Positions 23,429-32,343 of a stretch of DNA of 64,000 nucleotides are shown piece after piece. Source of the DNA: Streptomyces sp. Z26 (lineage in GTDB: Bacteria; Actinomycetota; Actinomycetes; Streptomycetales; Streptomycetaceae); assembly GCF_003665095.1 (NCBI RefSeq), contig NZ_RCHV01000002.1, forward strand, positions 4,450,501 to 4,514,500, written 5' to 3'. Every line of letters begins with the position of its first letter. The stretch's first letter is position 1. A program made the position numbers and the translations under genes. Below the pieces are notes generated by a model that worked only from the letters and a program-made list of their open reading frames with translations, was not told where the DNA came from and searched no databases.

Positions 23429-25747
23429 TCAGCGCCTGTCGAGGGGGAGCAGCGGCACGGTCGCGTCCGACCCGTACGTCGTCCCGGCGTCGGGCGTTCC
23501 GGCGGTGGGCCCGGAGGTGGGGCCCGCGGCGGCGGTACGGCTCAGCTCCTCGCCACGGCTCAGTGCCTCGCCCTCGATGTCGACGTTCGGCAGCACGCGG
23601 TCCAGGATACGGGGCAGCCACCAGGCCCGGTCGCGGAGCAGCGCCAGCACGGCGGGCGCGATCGCCATGCGGACGACGAAGGCGTCGAACGCGACGGCGG
23701 ACGCCAGGCCGACGCCCATCGTCTGGATCGTCGGGCTGCTCATCCCGATGAACCCGGCGAACACGCTGACCATGATCACCGCCGCCGCGGCCACCACCCG
23801 CCCGCTGTGCCGGAAGCCGCTGACGACTGCCTCCTCGGGGGTCGCGCCGTGCACGTACGTCTCCCGCATGCGCGTCAGCAGGAACACCTCGTAGTCCATC
23901 GCGAGGCCGAAGACGATGCCGATGACCAGGATCGGCATCAGCGACATCACCGGGCCGGTCTGCTCGATCCCGACCAGGTCCGCCGCCCAGCCCCACTGGA
24001 AGACCGCGACGAGCACGCCGAACGCGGCACCCACCGACAGCAGGAAGCCGAGCGCGGCCTTGACCGGCACCAGTACGGAGCGGAAGACCGCCGTCAGCAG
24101 CAGCACCGCCAGGCCGATGACCACGGTGAGATAGGGGAGCAGGGCGTCGGACATGGCTTCGGAGATGTCGATGTTCATCGCGGTGGTGCCGGTCACCAGG
24201 ACGGTGGCGCCGGTGTCGGCCTCGACGCGGGGGACGGTGTCCCGCAGCGCGTTCACCAGGTCCTTCGTCTCGCCGCTGTTCGGCGCGGTCTCCGGTACGG
24301 CGGTGAGCAGGGCGGTGTCCCCGCTGCGGCTGACGGTGGGTTCGCCGACGGACGCGACGCCGTCCACACCCCGTACCGTCTCGGCGACCCGGTCCGCGGC
24401 GCCACGCGCGCCGCCGGACCTCGGCGTGTCCACGACCACGGTCAGGGGGCCGTTGAAGCCGGGCCCGAAACCGTCCGACAGCAGGTCGTACGCGCGCCGC
24501 TGCGTCGTCTCGGTCGACTTGGACTCGTCGCCGGGCAGGCCGAGTTCGAGGCTGAGGGCCGGTACGGCGACGGCGCCGAGGCCGAGTCCGGCGGCCAGCA
24601 GCACGGGCACCGGGCGGCGCAGCACGAACCGCGCCCAGCGGACGGCGAGCCCCGGCCGTTCCACCCCGGTACCGGCACCGGTCCCCGGCGCGCGGTGCTG
24701 GGGCGGGACGCCGCGCCGGGTGCCCTTCCGCTCGGCGCGGGACAGCACCCGCGGGCCGAGGAAGCCGAACAGCGCGGGCACCAGCGTCAGCGCGACGAGC
24801 ACGGCGAGACCCACGGCGCCCGCCCCGCCCAGACCGATCCGGGTCAGCTCCGGGATGCCGACGACGCCGAGCCCGACGAGGGCGATGAAGACGGTGGCCC
24901 CGGCGAAGACGACCGCCGACCCGGCGGTGCCCACCGCGTGCCCCGCGGCCTCCTCCGGGGCGCGGCCACGGGCGCGTTCGTCGCGGTAGCGGGAGGTGAT
25001 GAAGAGGGCGTAGTCGATGCCGACGGCCAGGCCCAGCATCAGCGCCAGGATCGCGACCGTGGACGTCAGACCCAGCGGCACCGCCAGCGCGGTGACCAGG
25101 CCGAACGCGATGGCGACCCCGACGAGCGCGGTGAGCAGCGACAGCCCGGCCGCCGCCAGCGACCCGAGGGCGACGACCAGCACCACGGCGGCCACGGCCA
25201 CGCCGACGATCTCCGTCGTACCGCCCGGCTCCTCCTCCACGTCCAGCGCCGAGCCGCCGACCTCGGCGGTGAGCCCCGTGTCGCGGGCCCGCTCGGCGGC
25301 CCGTTCCAGGGCGGACTTGGTGGGCGCGGTCAGGTCGGCGGTGTCGGCGTCGTAGGTGACCGTGGAGTACGCGACGGTGCCGTCCGCGCTGACGGCGTCC
25401 GTCTCGTACGGGTCGGTGACCGACGCGACCTGCCCGCCGCCCTCCAGCGAGCCGAGCGCGCCCCGTACGGCGGCCCGGTGCTCGCCCGCCGTCACCCGCT
25501 GCCCGTCGGGGGCGCGGAACACCAGACGGGCCTCGGCGCCCTGCGAGTTGGCCTCCGGGAAGCGCGCGTCGAGCAGGTCGAACGCCCGCTGCGACTCGGT
25601 GCCCGGCATGGCGAGGTCCTCCTCCTCCCCGGCGGGCGCCGTCGCGGCCGCGACGACCGCCAGCACCAGCGCGCCGAGCCACAGGCTGCCCACGAGGCGG
25701 CGACGGCGGAAGGCCCACCGTCCGATCCGGTAGAGGTACGTAGCCAC
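23429..25747 (-). CDS. MMPL/RND-family transporter
   Basis: A 772-residue exporter of the MMPL family, which includes the actinorhodin exporter ActII-3 and mycobacterial lipid transporters. It has two repeats of six membrane helices, each following a large extracellular domain. GIDYALFITSRYRDERARG near residue 240 and the matching AMDYEVFLLTRMRETYVHGA near 625 carry the paired Asp-Tyr motif of helices 4 and 10 used for proton coupling. GTG at 25747 has GGAGTG upstream. It is the first gene of an operon with the histidine kinase and response regulator, and faces a TetR gene across two palindromes. The cargo is unknown. Confidence 0.92.
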   Translation of the reverse strand: MATYLYRIGRWAFRRRRLVGSLWLGALVLAVVAAATAPAGEEEDLAMPGTESQRAFDLLDARFPEANSQGAEARLVFRAPDGQRVTAGEHRAAVRGALGSLEGGGQVASVTDPYETDAVSADGTVAYSTVTYDADTADLTAPTKSALERAAERARDTGLTAEVGGSALDVEEEPGGTTEIVGVAVAAVVLVVALGSLAAAGLSLLTALVGVAIAFGLVTALAVPLGLTSTVAILALMLGLAVGIDYALFITSRYRDERARGRAPEEAAGHAVGTAGSAVVFAGATVFIALVGLGVVGIPELTRIGLGGAGAVGLAVLVALTLVPALFGFLGPRVLSRAERKGTRRGVPPQHRAPGTGAGTGVERPGLAVRWARFVLRRPVPVLLAAGLGLGAVAVPALSLELGLPGDESKSTETTQRRAYDLLSDGFGPGFNGPLTVVVDTPRSGGARGAADRVAETVRGVDGVASVGEPTVSRSGDTALLTAVPETAPNSGETKDLVNALRDTVPRVEADTGATVLVTGTTAMNIDISEAMSDALLPYLTVVIGLAVLLLTAVFRSVLVPVKAALGFLLSVGAAFGVLVAVFQWGWAADLVGIEQTGPVMSLMPILVIGIVFGLAMDYEVFLLTRMRETYVHGATPEEAVVSGFRHSGRVVAAAAVIMVSVFAGFIGMSSPTIQTMGVGLASAVAFDAFVVRMAIAPAVLALLRDRAWWLPRILDRVLPNVDIEGEALSRGEELSRTAAAGPTSGPTAGTPDAGTTYGSDATVPLLPLDRR

Positions 25748-25863
25748 CTGTCGATCACTCCAGACGCCGATGGGGAAGGGGGGGGGAGCGCGTGGTTCCC
25801 GCGCGGTCTCCCACACTTCCGTCCGGCACCCCGCAGGGCATCGTGCGCAGCCGCCGACCCGCT

Positions 25864-25881
25864 CTGGTGCGCCCGTACCAG
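25864..25881. promoter_or_regulatory. Operator half-pair O1 (TetR-type palindrome)
   Basis: CTGGTGCGCCCGTACCAG is an imperfect 18-bp palindrome in the MMPL/TetR divergent region, exactly 31 bases (three helical turns) from the perfect site to its right. Confidence 0.65.
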
Positions 25882-25894
25882 CCGCCCGCGCCAC

Positions 25895-25912
25895 CTGGTG
25901 CGTACGCACCAG
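25895..25912. promoter_or_regulatory. Operator O2 (perfect 18-bp palindrome)
   Basis: CTGGTGCGTACGCACCAG is a perfect palindrome between the MMPL start (25747) and the TetR start (25981). It shares its outer arms with O1. Binding by the adjacent TetR protein is inferred from position. Confidence 0.75.
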
Positions 25913-25980
25913 AGGGGCACGCGTACGGGACCGGCGGCCGTACGGGGCCGGGCCCGTACGCCCGCCGGTACGCTTCCCGG

Positions 25981-26592
25981 GTGACGGAGCGCAGCGGGCG
26001 GCAGGACGGGCGGCGGCCCGCGAACGACGGGCCGCGCGCCGCCGCGCGCAACCGCGCCGCGCTGGTCGCCGCCGCCCGCGAGGTCTTCGCGGAACAGGGC
26101 CTGGCGGCCCCGCTGTCCGCGATCGCCCGCCGCGCCGGGGTCGGACAGGGCGTCCTCTACCGGCACTTCCCGGACCGCGCCGCCGCCGTCGCCGCCGTCC
26201 TGGAGGGGAACGTACGGCAGATCGAGCGGGCGGCCGACGAGGCGGACGCGACGTTCGCCGGCGTCCTCGGTGTGCTGACCTGGCACCTGACCGAGTCGGC
26301 GGGTTTCATCGGCCTGTTGGCCGCCGAGCGCCCGGGGGACCGTTCCGGCATCCGCGCGCACTCCCTCGCCCTCTCCGTACGGGTGCAACGCGCCCTGCGC
26401 AGGCACCTGCCCGACGCGCACCCGCTGAGCGGCGGGGAAGACCTGGGGCTGTCGGTCGCCATGGTGTCCGCCGCCGTCATCGGCGCCACCCGCGAGGAAC
26501 GGGAGCACCGGGCGCTGGCCGCCTGGCGGCTGCTCGGCGTCGAGGTGGGCCCGGTGCGGGCGTGCGAGGGGCCCGAGGAGCACGACGTCTGA
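25981..26592 (+). CDS. TetR-family regulator
   Basis: A 203-residue regulator. The helix-turn-helix spans about residues 20-70 (AALVAAAREVFAEQGLAAPL, AIARRAGVGQGVLYRHFPDR), and the ligand domain follows. TACGCT at 25969-25974 lies seven bases before the GTG at 25981, so the mRNA may be leaderless. The gene is divergent from the MMPL-kinase-regulator operon, with two CTGGTGCG palindromes between them. It most likely represses the exporter operon and itself and releases on binding the exporter's substrate (inferred). It converges closely with the lipoprotein gene. Confidence 0.9.
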   Translation: MTERSGRQDGRRPANDGPRAAARNRAALVAAAREVFAEQGLAAPLSAIARRAGVGQGVLYRHFPDRAAAVAAVLEGNVRQIERAADEADATFAGVLGVLTWHLTESAGFIGLLAAERPGDRSGIRAHSLALSVRVQRALRRHLPDAHPLSGGEDLGLSVAMVSAAVIGATREEREHRALAAWRLLGVEVGPVRACEGPEEHDV

Positions 26593-26605
26593 GGGTGGGG
26601 GCGGG

Positions 26606-27655
26606 TCAGCCGCCGTTGGACTGGCGGGTGCCCTCGGCGAGCGCGTCGAAGGCGTACAGGTAGCCGCCGGACGGGCCGCTCACCGTCACGTACGCCCGGG
26701 TGCCGCCGGGCGTGATCGCCACGTTCGTCGCGGACTCCAACCCCTTGGTGCCCGCCGGGAGTTCGACGGTCGCCAACCGCTTCCCGTACGGGTCGTACAC
26801 GGCCATCGCCGCCCGCCCGTGCAGCCCCTGGTAGAGGTTGCCGTCCGCGTCCACGGCGATCGAGTCGGTCTGCGCGACGCCGCCGTCCACGCGGATCGCG
26901 GTGTGCCGGGAGGTGACGGCGCCCTTGTCGTCCAGCCGCAGGTACGAGACGCGGTTCTCGGTGAGTTCGCTGAACCACAGCCCGCGGTGGTCCGCGTCGA
27001 ACGAGACGCCGTTCGGCGCCGCCAGCTCCCCGGCCAGCACGTCGGCCTGTTCGCCCGCGCGGTCGATCCGTACCACCCGCCCGTGCGCCTCGCCCTCGGA
27101 CAGGCCGCGTGAGTCGCTGACGTAGAGGTTCCCGTCGCGGTCGAAGGCGATGTCGTCGGGGTTCATCCGCGCCCCGTCGACCTCGCCGGAGAAGAAGGTG
27201 CGCCGGTCGTCGCCGCCGGGCGCCAGGCTGACGATCTCGCCGTGCGCGAAGTCGCTCAGGTAGAGGCGTCCGTCGTACGGGCTGAACTGCGCCGACGTGT
27301 ACGCCCCGCGGTCGTCCGTGTGGACCGCGCGGGACGTCCGCCGGTCCACGTCGACCCGCAGCACCTTGGGGGCGCCCGCGGGCGCGGTGACGTCCACGAC
27401 GTACAGGCCGCCGTCCCGGCCGAACGTGGGTCCCTCCAGCAGCGTCATCCCGGTCGCCCCGTGCGGCCGGGTGAGCCGCATGACCCGCTCGGCCCGGAGC
27501 GTACGGGCGGCGGGCCCGGCCGCCGCCGTGTCGCCCGGCCCGGCGTGCGGCGCCGGGGCGTCCGCCGTCGCGGCGCGCTCCGTTCCGCAGCCGGTGAGGG
27601 TCAGGGCACCGAGCACCGCGAGGACGGCGAGGGGGCGGGCGGGGGGTCGCTGCAT
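26606..27655 (-). CDS. Secreted beta-propeller lipoprotein, SMP-30/gluconolactonase-like
   Basis: A 349-residue lipoprotein. The signal peptide ends in a lipobox, LTGC, with Cys23 as the lipidated residue, after a PLAVLAVLGALTL core. The mature part has repeated propeller blades with FGRDGGLYVVDV, FSPYDGRLYLSDF, FDRDGNLYVSDSRG, FDADHRGLWFSEL and VDADGNLYQGLHG, spaced about 45 residues apart. These fit SMP-30/gluconolactonase/LRE-like folds that often hydrolyse lactones using a bound metal. It would be anchored outside the membrane. ATG at 27655 was chosen for the clean signal peptide. It is divergent from the monooxygenase gene, and a lactone-producing neighbour makes a lactonase role tempting but unproven. 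Confidence 0.8.
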   Translation of the reverse strand: MQRPPARPLAVLAVLGALTLTGCGTERAATADAPAPHAGPGDTAAAGPAARTLRAERVMRLTRPHGATGMTLLEGPTFGRDGGLYVVDVTAPAGAPKVLRVDVDRRTSRAVHTDDRGAYTSAQFSPYDGRLYLSDFAHGEIVSLAPGGDDRRTFFSGEVDGARMNPDDIAFDRDGNLYVSDSRGLSEGEAHGRVVRIDRAGEQADVLAGELAAPNGVSFDADHRGLWFSELTENRVSYLRLDDKGAVTSRHTAIRVDGGVAQTDSIAVDADGNLYQGLHGRAAMAVYDPYGKRLATVELPAGTKGLESATNVAITPGGTRAYVTVSGPSGGYLYAFDALAEGTRQSNGG

Positions 27656-27809
27656 GGGGGGTCTCGCTCTCTTCGTACGCCCGGGGGTCGAGGGCCGGGC
27701 GTCGTACGCGGGTGGTCGGGGACCAACCGGACAGTGCTGTCCGGTAGTTGCTACCGTAGCCGACGGCCGCCGCCTCCGGGCGGCCCCACCGCCAGGAACG
27801 AGGCCCCGC

Positions 27810-29702
27810 ATGACCACCCCCCGCACCCCGGAGCAGCCCGTGCGCACCACCCCGGACCCCCGTACGCCGGACCCGGCTCCCTGTACGCCCGACCCCGACG
27901 CGCTCGCCGCGCTGCGCCGCCGCTACCGGCACGAGCGGGAGCGCCGCGTACGGCCCGACGGGGCGGCCCAGTACCGGGACGCCGACGCCGGGTTCGGCTA
28001 CTGGGCCGCCGACCCGTACACCGACGGGCCGCACGAACGCGCGCCCCTGCGCGACACCGTCGACGTCGCCGTCGTCGGCGGCGGGTTCGGCGGCATCCTC
28101 GCCGGGGCGCGCCTGCGGCAGCGCGGCGTCGCGCGCGTCCGCGTCATGGAGCGGGGCGGCGACTTCGGCGGCACCTGGTACTGGAACCGCTACCCGGGCG
28201 TCCACTGCGACATCGAGTCGCACGTCTACCTGCCGCTGCTCGACGAGACCGGCTACGTACCGGAGTGGAAGTACGCCCCCGGTGAGGAGATCCGCCGCCA
28301 CGCTGTGCGTACGGCGCGGCAGTTCGACCTGTACGCGGACGCGCTGTTCTCCACCGAGGTCACCTCGCTCACCTGGGACGAGGCGTCCGAGACCTGGCTC
28401 GTACGCACGGACCGCGACGACGCCTTCCACGCCACGTACGTCGTCAACGCCACCGGCACCCTCACCGACCCGAAGCTGCCCGGCATCCCCGGCATCGAGG
28501 ACTTCAAGGGCCACACGTTCCACACCTCCCGCTGGGACTACGCGTACACCGGCGGCACCCCCGAGGGCGGCATGACCGGCCTCGCGGACAAGCGCGTCGG
28601 CATCGTCGGCACGGGCGCCACCGGCGTCCAGGCCATCCCGATGCTGGCCCGCGACGCCGCGCACCTCTACGTCTTCCAACGCACGCCCTCCACCGTGGAC
28701 GTACGCGGCAACCGCCGTACGACCGCCGCCGACGTCGGCGCCGACCGCGCGGGCTGGGCCCGGCGGCGGCGCGAGAACTACCTGCGGATCGTGTCCGGCG
28801 AGGACGTCGACGAGGACCTGGTGGCCGACCGGTGGACCGCGTCCGCGGGCCTGTTGGAGAAGCTGACGAGCTTCCGGCGCCCCGGCGGCGGTACGGGCTC
28901 CGCCGCGGCGGACCGGGCCGCATTCGAGGCGGCGTACGAGGCGGCCGACGCCGCCAAGATGGACGAACTGCGCGCCCGCGTCGCCCGTACCGTCACGGAC
29001 GCGGGGACGGCGGAGCGGCTCCAGCCCTGGTACCGCTACGCCTGCAAGCGCCCCACCTTCTCCGACCTGTACTACCCGGCGTTCAACCGCGACAACGTGA
29101 CCCTGGTCGACACCGCCGACACCCACGGCATCGAGCACGTCACCGCGCACGGCGTCACCGTCGGCGGCACCACGTACGCCCTGGACTGCCTGATCTTCGC
29201 CACCGGCTTCAACGTCGGCCGCTCCGGCCTCACTTCGGGACGCCTCCCCGTACGCGGCCGGGACGGCGTCCTGCTGCGGGACCGGTGGGCCGCGCGCGGA
29301 CCGCGTACGCTGCACGGCCTCACCAGCCACGGCTTCCCCAACCTCATCCAGCTCGGCCCGCTCCAGAACGCCAGCAGCGTCAACTTCACCCACGTCCTGG
29401 ACGAACAGGCCGTGCACGCCGCCGCCCTCGTCGCCGCCGCCGAGGCCGCGGACGCCCTGGTGGAACCGGCGCCGGAGGCGGAGGAGGCGTGGCTCGCCGT
29501 CCTGGCCGAGGACGCCCCCGACCACGAGTGGTTCCACGCCGAGTGCACCCCGGGCTACTACAACGCCGAGGGCCGGGGCCGCCCGAACGGCCCGACCTCG
29601 TACCCGCACGGCGCGGTCGCCTTCCACCGGCTCCTGGCGCGCTGGCGCGAGGAGTCCGTCACCGAGGCCCTCCACCCGCGCACGCACCCCCGCCCGACCT
29701 GA
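27810..29702 (+). CDS. Flavin-containing Baeyer-Villiger-type monooxygenase
   Basis: A 630-residue flavoprotein. The FAD-binding Rossmann site VAVVGGGFGGILAG is near residue 90. The Baeyer-Villiger fingerprint FKGHTFHTSRWDY (FxGxxxHxxxW) is at about 232-244, and the NADPH site VGIVGTGATGVQA at about 262. DFGGTWYWNRYPG and CDIESHVYLPLL are also typical of cyclohexanone or phenylacetone monooxygenase relatives. The first 60 residues are a Pro-rich tail plus a helical extension (LRRRYRHERERRVRPDGA) seen in larger family members. It inserts oxygen beside a ketone to give an ester or lactone, or oxidises heteroatoms. ATG at 27810 follows AGGAACGAGG. The natural substrate is unknown. Confidence 0.9.
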   Translation: MTTPRTPEQPVRTTPDPRTPDPAPCTPDPDALAALRRRYRHERERRVRPDGAAQYRDADAGFGYWAADPYTDGPHERAPLRDTVDVAVVGGGFGGILAGARLRQRGVARVRVMERGGDFGGTWYWNRYPGVHCDIESHVYLPLLDETGYVPEWKYAPGEEIRRHAVRTARQFDLYADALFSTEVTSLTWDEASETWLVRTDRDDAFHATYVVNATGTLTDPKLPGIPGIEDFKGHTFHTSRWDYAYTGGTPEGGMTGLADKRVGIVGTGATGVQAIPMLARDAAHLYVFQRTPSTVDVRGNRRTTAADVGADRAGWARRRRENYLRIVSGEDVDEDLVADRWTASAGLLEKLTSFRRPGGGTGSAAADRAAFEAAYEAADAAKMDELRARVARTVTDAGTAERLQPWYRYACKRPTFSDLYYPAFNRDNVTLVDTADTHGIEHVTAHGVTVGGTTYALDCLIFATGFNVGRSGLTSGRLPVRGRDGVLLRDRWAARGPRTLHGLTSHGFPNLIQLGPLQNASSVNFTHVLDEQAVHAAALVAAAEAADALVEPAPEAEEAWLAVLAEDAPDHEWFHAECTPGYYNAEGRGRPNGPTSYPHGAVAFHRLLARWREESVTEALHPRTHPRPT

Positions 29703-29722
29703 CGCGGGCCGGGGGCCGGGCG

Positions 29723-29746
29723 CTGTGGCTGTGGCTGTGGCTGTGG
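29723..29746. repeat. Hexanucleotide tandem repeat
   Basis: Four perfect tandem copies of CTGTGG lie between the monooxygenase stop and the FG-GAP gene promoter region. The array could vary in length by slippage. Confidence 0.8.
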
Positions 29747-29835
29747 CGAGACGGTGACGGACGGGAGGGCAACCCCCGGGGGGCCTCGGCCATCTCTGTC
29801 ACCGAACCCGTTCCTGAACGCGAAGGAAATTGTGC

Positions 29836-31383
29836 ATGAATGACGTGAAGAGCACGGCCGACGCCGACGGGCCGCAGCCCCGGCCCCGTCGTACGCGCCC
29901 CTCCCGCAGGACGGCCGCCCGTGCCGCGCTGCTGCTGACGGCGGGCGGTCTGACGGCGGGGATGCTGGCCGCGCAGACGGTGTACGCCGCGCCGGAGAAG
30001 CCGCGGCCCGCCGCGGAGGGGACCGCCGGGCAGCAGGCGGCGAAGAAGGCCGCGCACGAGGCCGACGCCTCCGAGGACCTCAACGGCGACGGCTACGCGG
30101 ACCTCGTCAGCGGTGCCCCCGGCGCCACCGTCGGCGGCAAGTCGGCCGCGGGCTACGTGGTCGTCACGTACGGCTCCGCCGACGGCCTCGACGCCTCCCG
30201 CAAGCAGCTGGTGAGCCGCGCGACCAGCGGTGTGCCCGGATCGCCCGCCGCCAAGCAGCAGTTCGGCGCGTCCTTCAGCAAGGGCGACCTGGACGGCGAC
30301 GGCTACGGCGACCTGGTCGTCGGCTCCGAGGACCCCGCGTCGGGGAGCGTCGTCCTGTGGGGCTCCGCCGACGGGCTGGTGGGCAGCACGGCCGTCGCGA
30401 AGTACGGTACGACGCCGCAGATCGGTGACTTCGACGGCGACGGACAGGCCGACCTCGCGCTCCTCGGCGACCCGGGCCCGAGCGGCGACGACCCCGTCGC
30501 GCAGCCCGCGGCGCTGTGGAAGGGCCCGCTCACGCGGTCCGGTACGCCCGCCGGGAAGCTGGACTTCCTCGCCCCGGCCGGGCAGGACGGCGACCAGAAC
30601 ACCGGCACCTCGATCAGCGGCCCGTCCTCGGCCCGCGCGGTGGGCGACGTCAACGGCGACGGTACGCAGGACCTCGCGTTCTGGTCGTACGAGGGCGACG
30701 GCGTGTACCGCAGCGACGCGCTCCTGGGCGGTCCCGACGGCTTCACCGTCTCGCGGGGCCCCGACCGGGGCGGCGCCGACATGGACCTGGGCGACGTCGA
30801 CGGCGACGGCCACGACGACCTGGTGGTGAGCGGCGGCAGCGACCTGTACGACGAGGTGGTGGTCGTCTTCGGTACGGAGGACGGGCTGTCCGCCGACCGT
30901 CGGCAGAAGTTCGACCAGAGCATCGACGGGTTCCCCGGCGAGCCGCCGTCGGACGGCGAGATGCTCGGCTCGTGCGTCGCGGTCGCGGACGTGACCGGTG
31001 ACGGCAAGGCGGAGGTCGCGCTCGGCATCAGCTGGAAGGACGTCGGGACCAAGACCGACGCGGGCGCGATCGCGCTGCTGCACGGTACGGAGTCCGGCGT
31101 GACCGGCGCGGGCAGCCAGGTGCTGCACCAGGACACCACGGGCGTGCCCGGAGTCGCGGAGGAGGGCGACGAGTTCGGCGCGGGCTGCGTCCTCGCGGAC
31201 GTCGACGGCGACGGCCACCGCGACCTCCAGGCCTCCTCCACGGAGGAGAACGAGGGCTCCGGCGCGGTCTGGTCGCTGCGCGGCACCGACACGGGGCTGA
31301 CGACCGACGGCGCCACGTCGTTCGGCCCGAGCGACCTCGGCACCCCGGTGACGAAGGCGCGGCTCGGCAGCCTGCTGCGCTGA
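29836..31383 (+). CDS. Secreted FG-GAP/VCBS repeat protein
   Basis: A 515-residue exported protein. Basic residues near 20-30 precede a hydrophobic stretch (AARAALLLTAGGLTAGMLAA) and a likely cleavage after VYA near residue 52. The mature region is a beta-propeller of FG-GAP repeats with calcium sites: DLNGDGYADLVSGAPGA, DLDGDGYGDLVVGSED, DFDGDGQADLALLGD, DVNGDGTQDLAFWSY, DVDGDGHDDLVVSGG, VTGDGKAEVALGI and DVDGDGHRDLQAS. Such proteins act in adhesion or as surface and secreted scaffolds; no enzyme domain is visible. ATG at 29836 follows GAAGGA. It is monocistronic and followed by a hairpin terminator. Confidence 0.9.
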   Translation: MNDVKSTADADGPQPRPRRTRPSRRTAARAALLLTAGGLTAGMLAAQTVYAAPEKPRPAAEGTAGQQAAKKAAHEADASEDLNGDGYADLVSGAPGATVGGKSAAGYVVVTYGSADGLDASRKQLVSRATSGVPGSPAAKQQFGASFSKGDLDGDGYGDLVVGSEDPASGSVVLWGSADGLVGSTAVAKYGTTPQIGDFDGDGQADLALLGDPGPSGDDPVAQPAALWKGPLTRSGTPAGKLDFLAPAGQDGDQNTGTSISGPSSARAVGDVNGDGTQDLAFWSYEGDGVYRSDALLGGPDGFTVSRGPDRGGADMDLGDVDGDGHDDLVVSGGSDLYDEVVVVFGTEDGLSADRRQKFDQSIDGFPGEPPSDGEMLGSCVAVADVTGDGKAEVALGISWKDVGTKTDAGAIALLHGTESGVTGAGSQVLHQDTTGVPGVAEEGDEFGAGCVLADVDGDGHRDLQASSTEENEGSGAVWSLRGTDTGLTTDGATSFGPSDLGTPVTKARLGSLLR

Positions 31384-31432
31384 GTCCGGCACCCGCGCGG
31401 ACCGGCACCGTACGCGGACCGGGCCCGTACGC

Positions 31433-31470
31433 GGCGAGGAGCGCCCCGCACCCGCGGGACGCTCCTCGCC
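31433..31470. terminator. Hairpin terminator between convergent genes
   Basis: GGCGAGGAGCG (31433-31443) pairs with CGCTCCTCGCC (31460-31470), an 11-bp perfect stem, between the FG-GAP gene and the enoyl-CoA hydratase-like gene. Confidence 0.65.
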
Positions 31471-31554
31471 CGTCGTACCGTCGCCCACGCGCCCAGCCCG
31501 GCGCCCCGGCGTCGTTCCGGTCCGGTCACCGCGGTCCGGTCACCGCGGCCCGGG

Positions 31555-32343
31555 TCACTCCGGCCGTGGCTGCGCCAACGCCAGCTGCGACGCCAGCAGA
31601 TGGGCGTCCAGCATGGCCGGGTCCACCGTACGTTCGGCCCGCGCGTACCCGGCGAGCATCCGCTTGGTGAGGACCAGCGCCTCCGGCGGGCGCCGCAGCA
31701 GCGGCCGCGTCCACGCCTCCACCGCGTCGTCCAACCGCTCCAGCGGCGCCGTCTCGTGCAGGACGCCCATCCGCAGCGCGGTCTCCGCGTCGAACGGGCG
31801 GCAGGTGAGCATCAGTTCGCGGATGCGCGCGACGCCCGCCTCCGACACGAGGCGGCCCATGGCACCGCCCCAGGCGGGCGGCAGCCCCAACCCCACCTCC
31901 GGCATGCGGAACTGGCAGGTGTCGGCGCCCACCCGCAGGTCGCAGTACGAGGCGAGGGCCAGCCCCGCACCCACGGTCCGGCCGTGCAGCCGGGCGATGG
32001 TGACGGCGTGCGTGCTCTCCAGCGCCTGGCACAGGCGGTGCGCCTTGTCCGCGAGGTGCCGCAGGGCCGCACCCGTGGGGTCCTTGGCGACGGCTTCCTG
32101 GTACTCGGTGCGGTCGGCGCCCAGGCAGAAGTCCTTGCCGTCCGAGGAGAGGACGAGGACGCGGATCTCGGGGTGCCCGTCGAGGGTGCCGAGCAGGCCG
32201 AGGAGGGAGTCGATCGCGGCGTTGCCGAGGGCGTCGTCGCGCCGCGAGGGGTTGAGCCGTACGTGGAGCAGCGCGCCGTCCTGCTCGACGCCGAGGTCCT
32301 CGTACGGGAAGGGGGACGGGAAGACGGGTGGTTGCTCGTTCAT
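31555..32343 (-). CDS. Enoyl-CoA hydratase/isomerase family protein
   Basis: A 262-residue crotonase-fold protein. The acyl-CoA oxyanion-hole segments are LSSDGKDFCLGADRTEY near residue 65 and ARLHGRTVGAGLALASYCDL near 120. FRMPEVGLGLPPAWGG near 145 lies where hydratases carry catalytic Glu residues. It could act on a CoA thioester or be a divergent crotonase used in secondary metabolism. Its ATG overlaps the stop of the preceding P450 by four bases (ATGA), so it is the last member of the conservon transcript. That makes it an unusual addition to a cvn locus. Confidence 0.85.
   Translation of the reverse strand: MNEQPPVFPSPFPYEDLGVEQDGALLHVRLNPSRRDDALGNAAIDSLLGLLGTLDGHPEIRVLVLSSDGKDFCLGADRTEYQEAVAKDPTGAALRHLADKAHRLCQALESTHAVTIARLHGRTVGAGLALASYCDLRVGADTCQFRMPEVGLGLPPAWGGAMGRLVSEAGVARIRELMLTCRPFDAETALRMGVLHETAPLERLDDAVEAWTRPLLRRPPEALVLTKRMLAGYARAERTVDPAMLDAHLLASQLALAQPRPE

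Noticed and set aside
22436-25984. Long plus-strand open frame opposite the kinase and MMPL genes
   Set aside because: Same shadow effect; composition is RGQDE-rich and no motif is present, while the minus strand encodes conserved proteins.
26157-29687. Long minus-strand open frame opposite the TetR and monooxygenase genes
   Set aside because: Antisense shadow of two well-supported genes; it only briefly shares the true frame region of other genes and has no domain.
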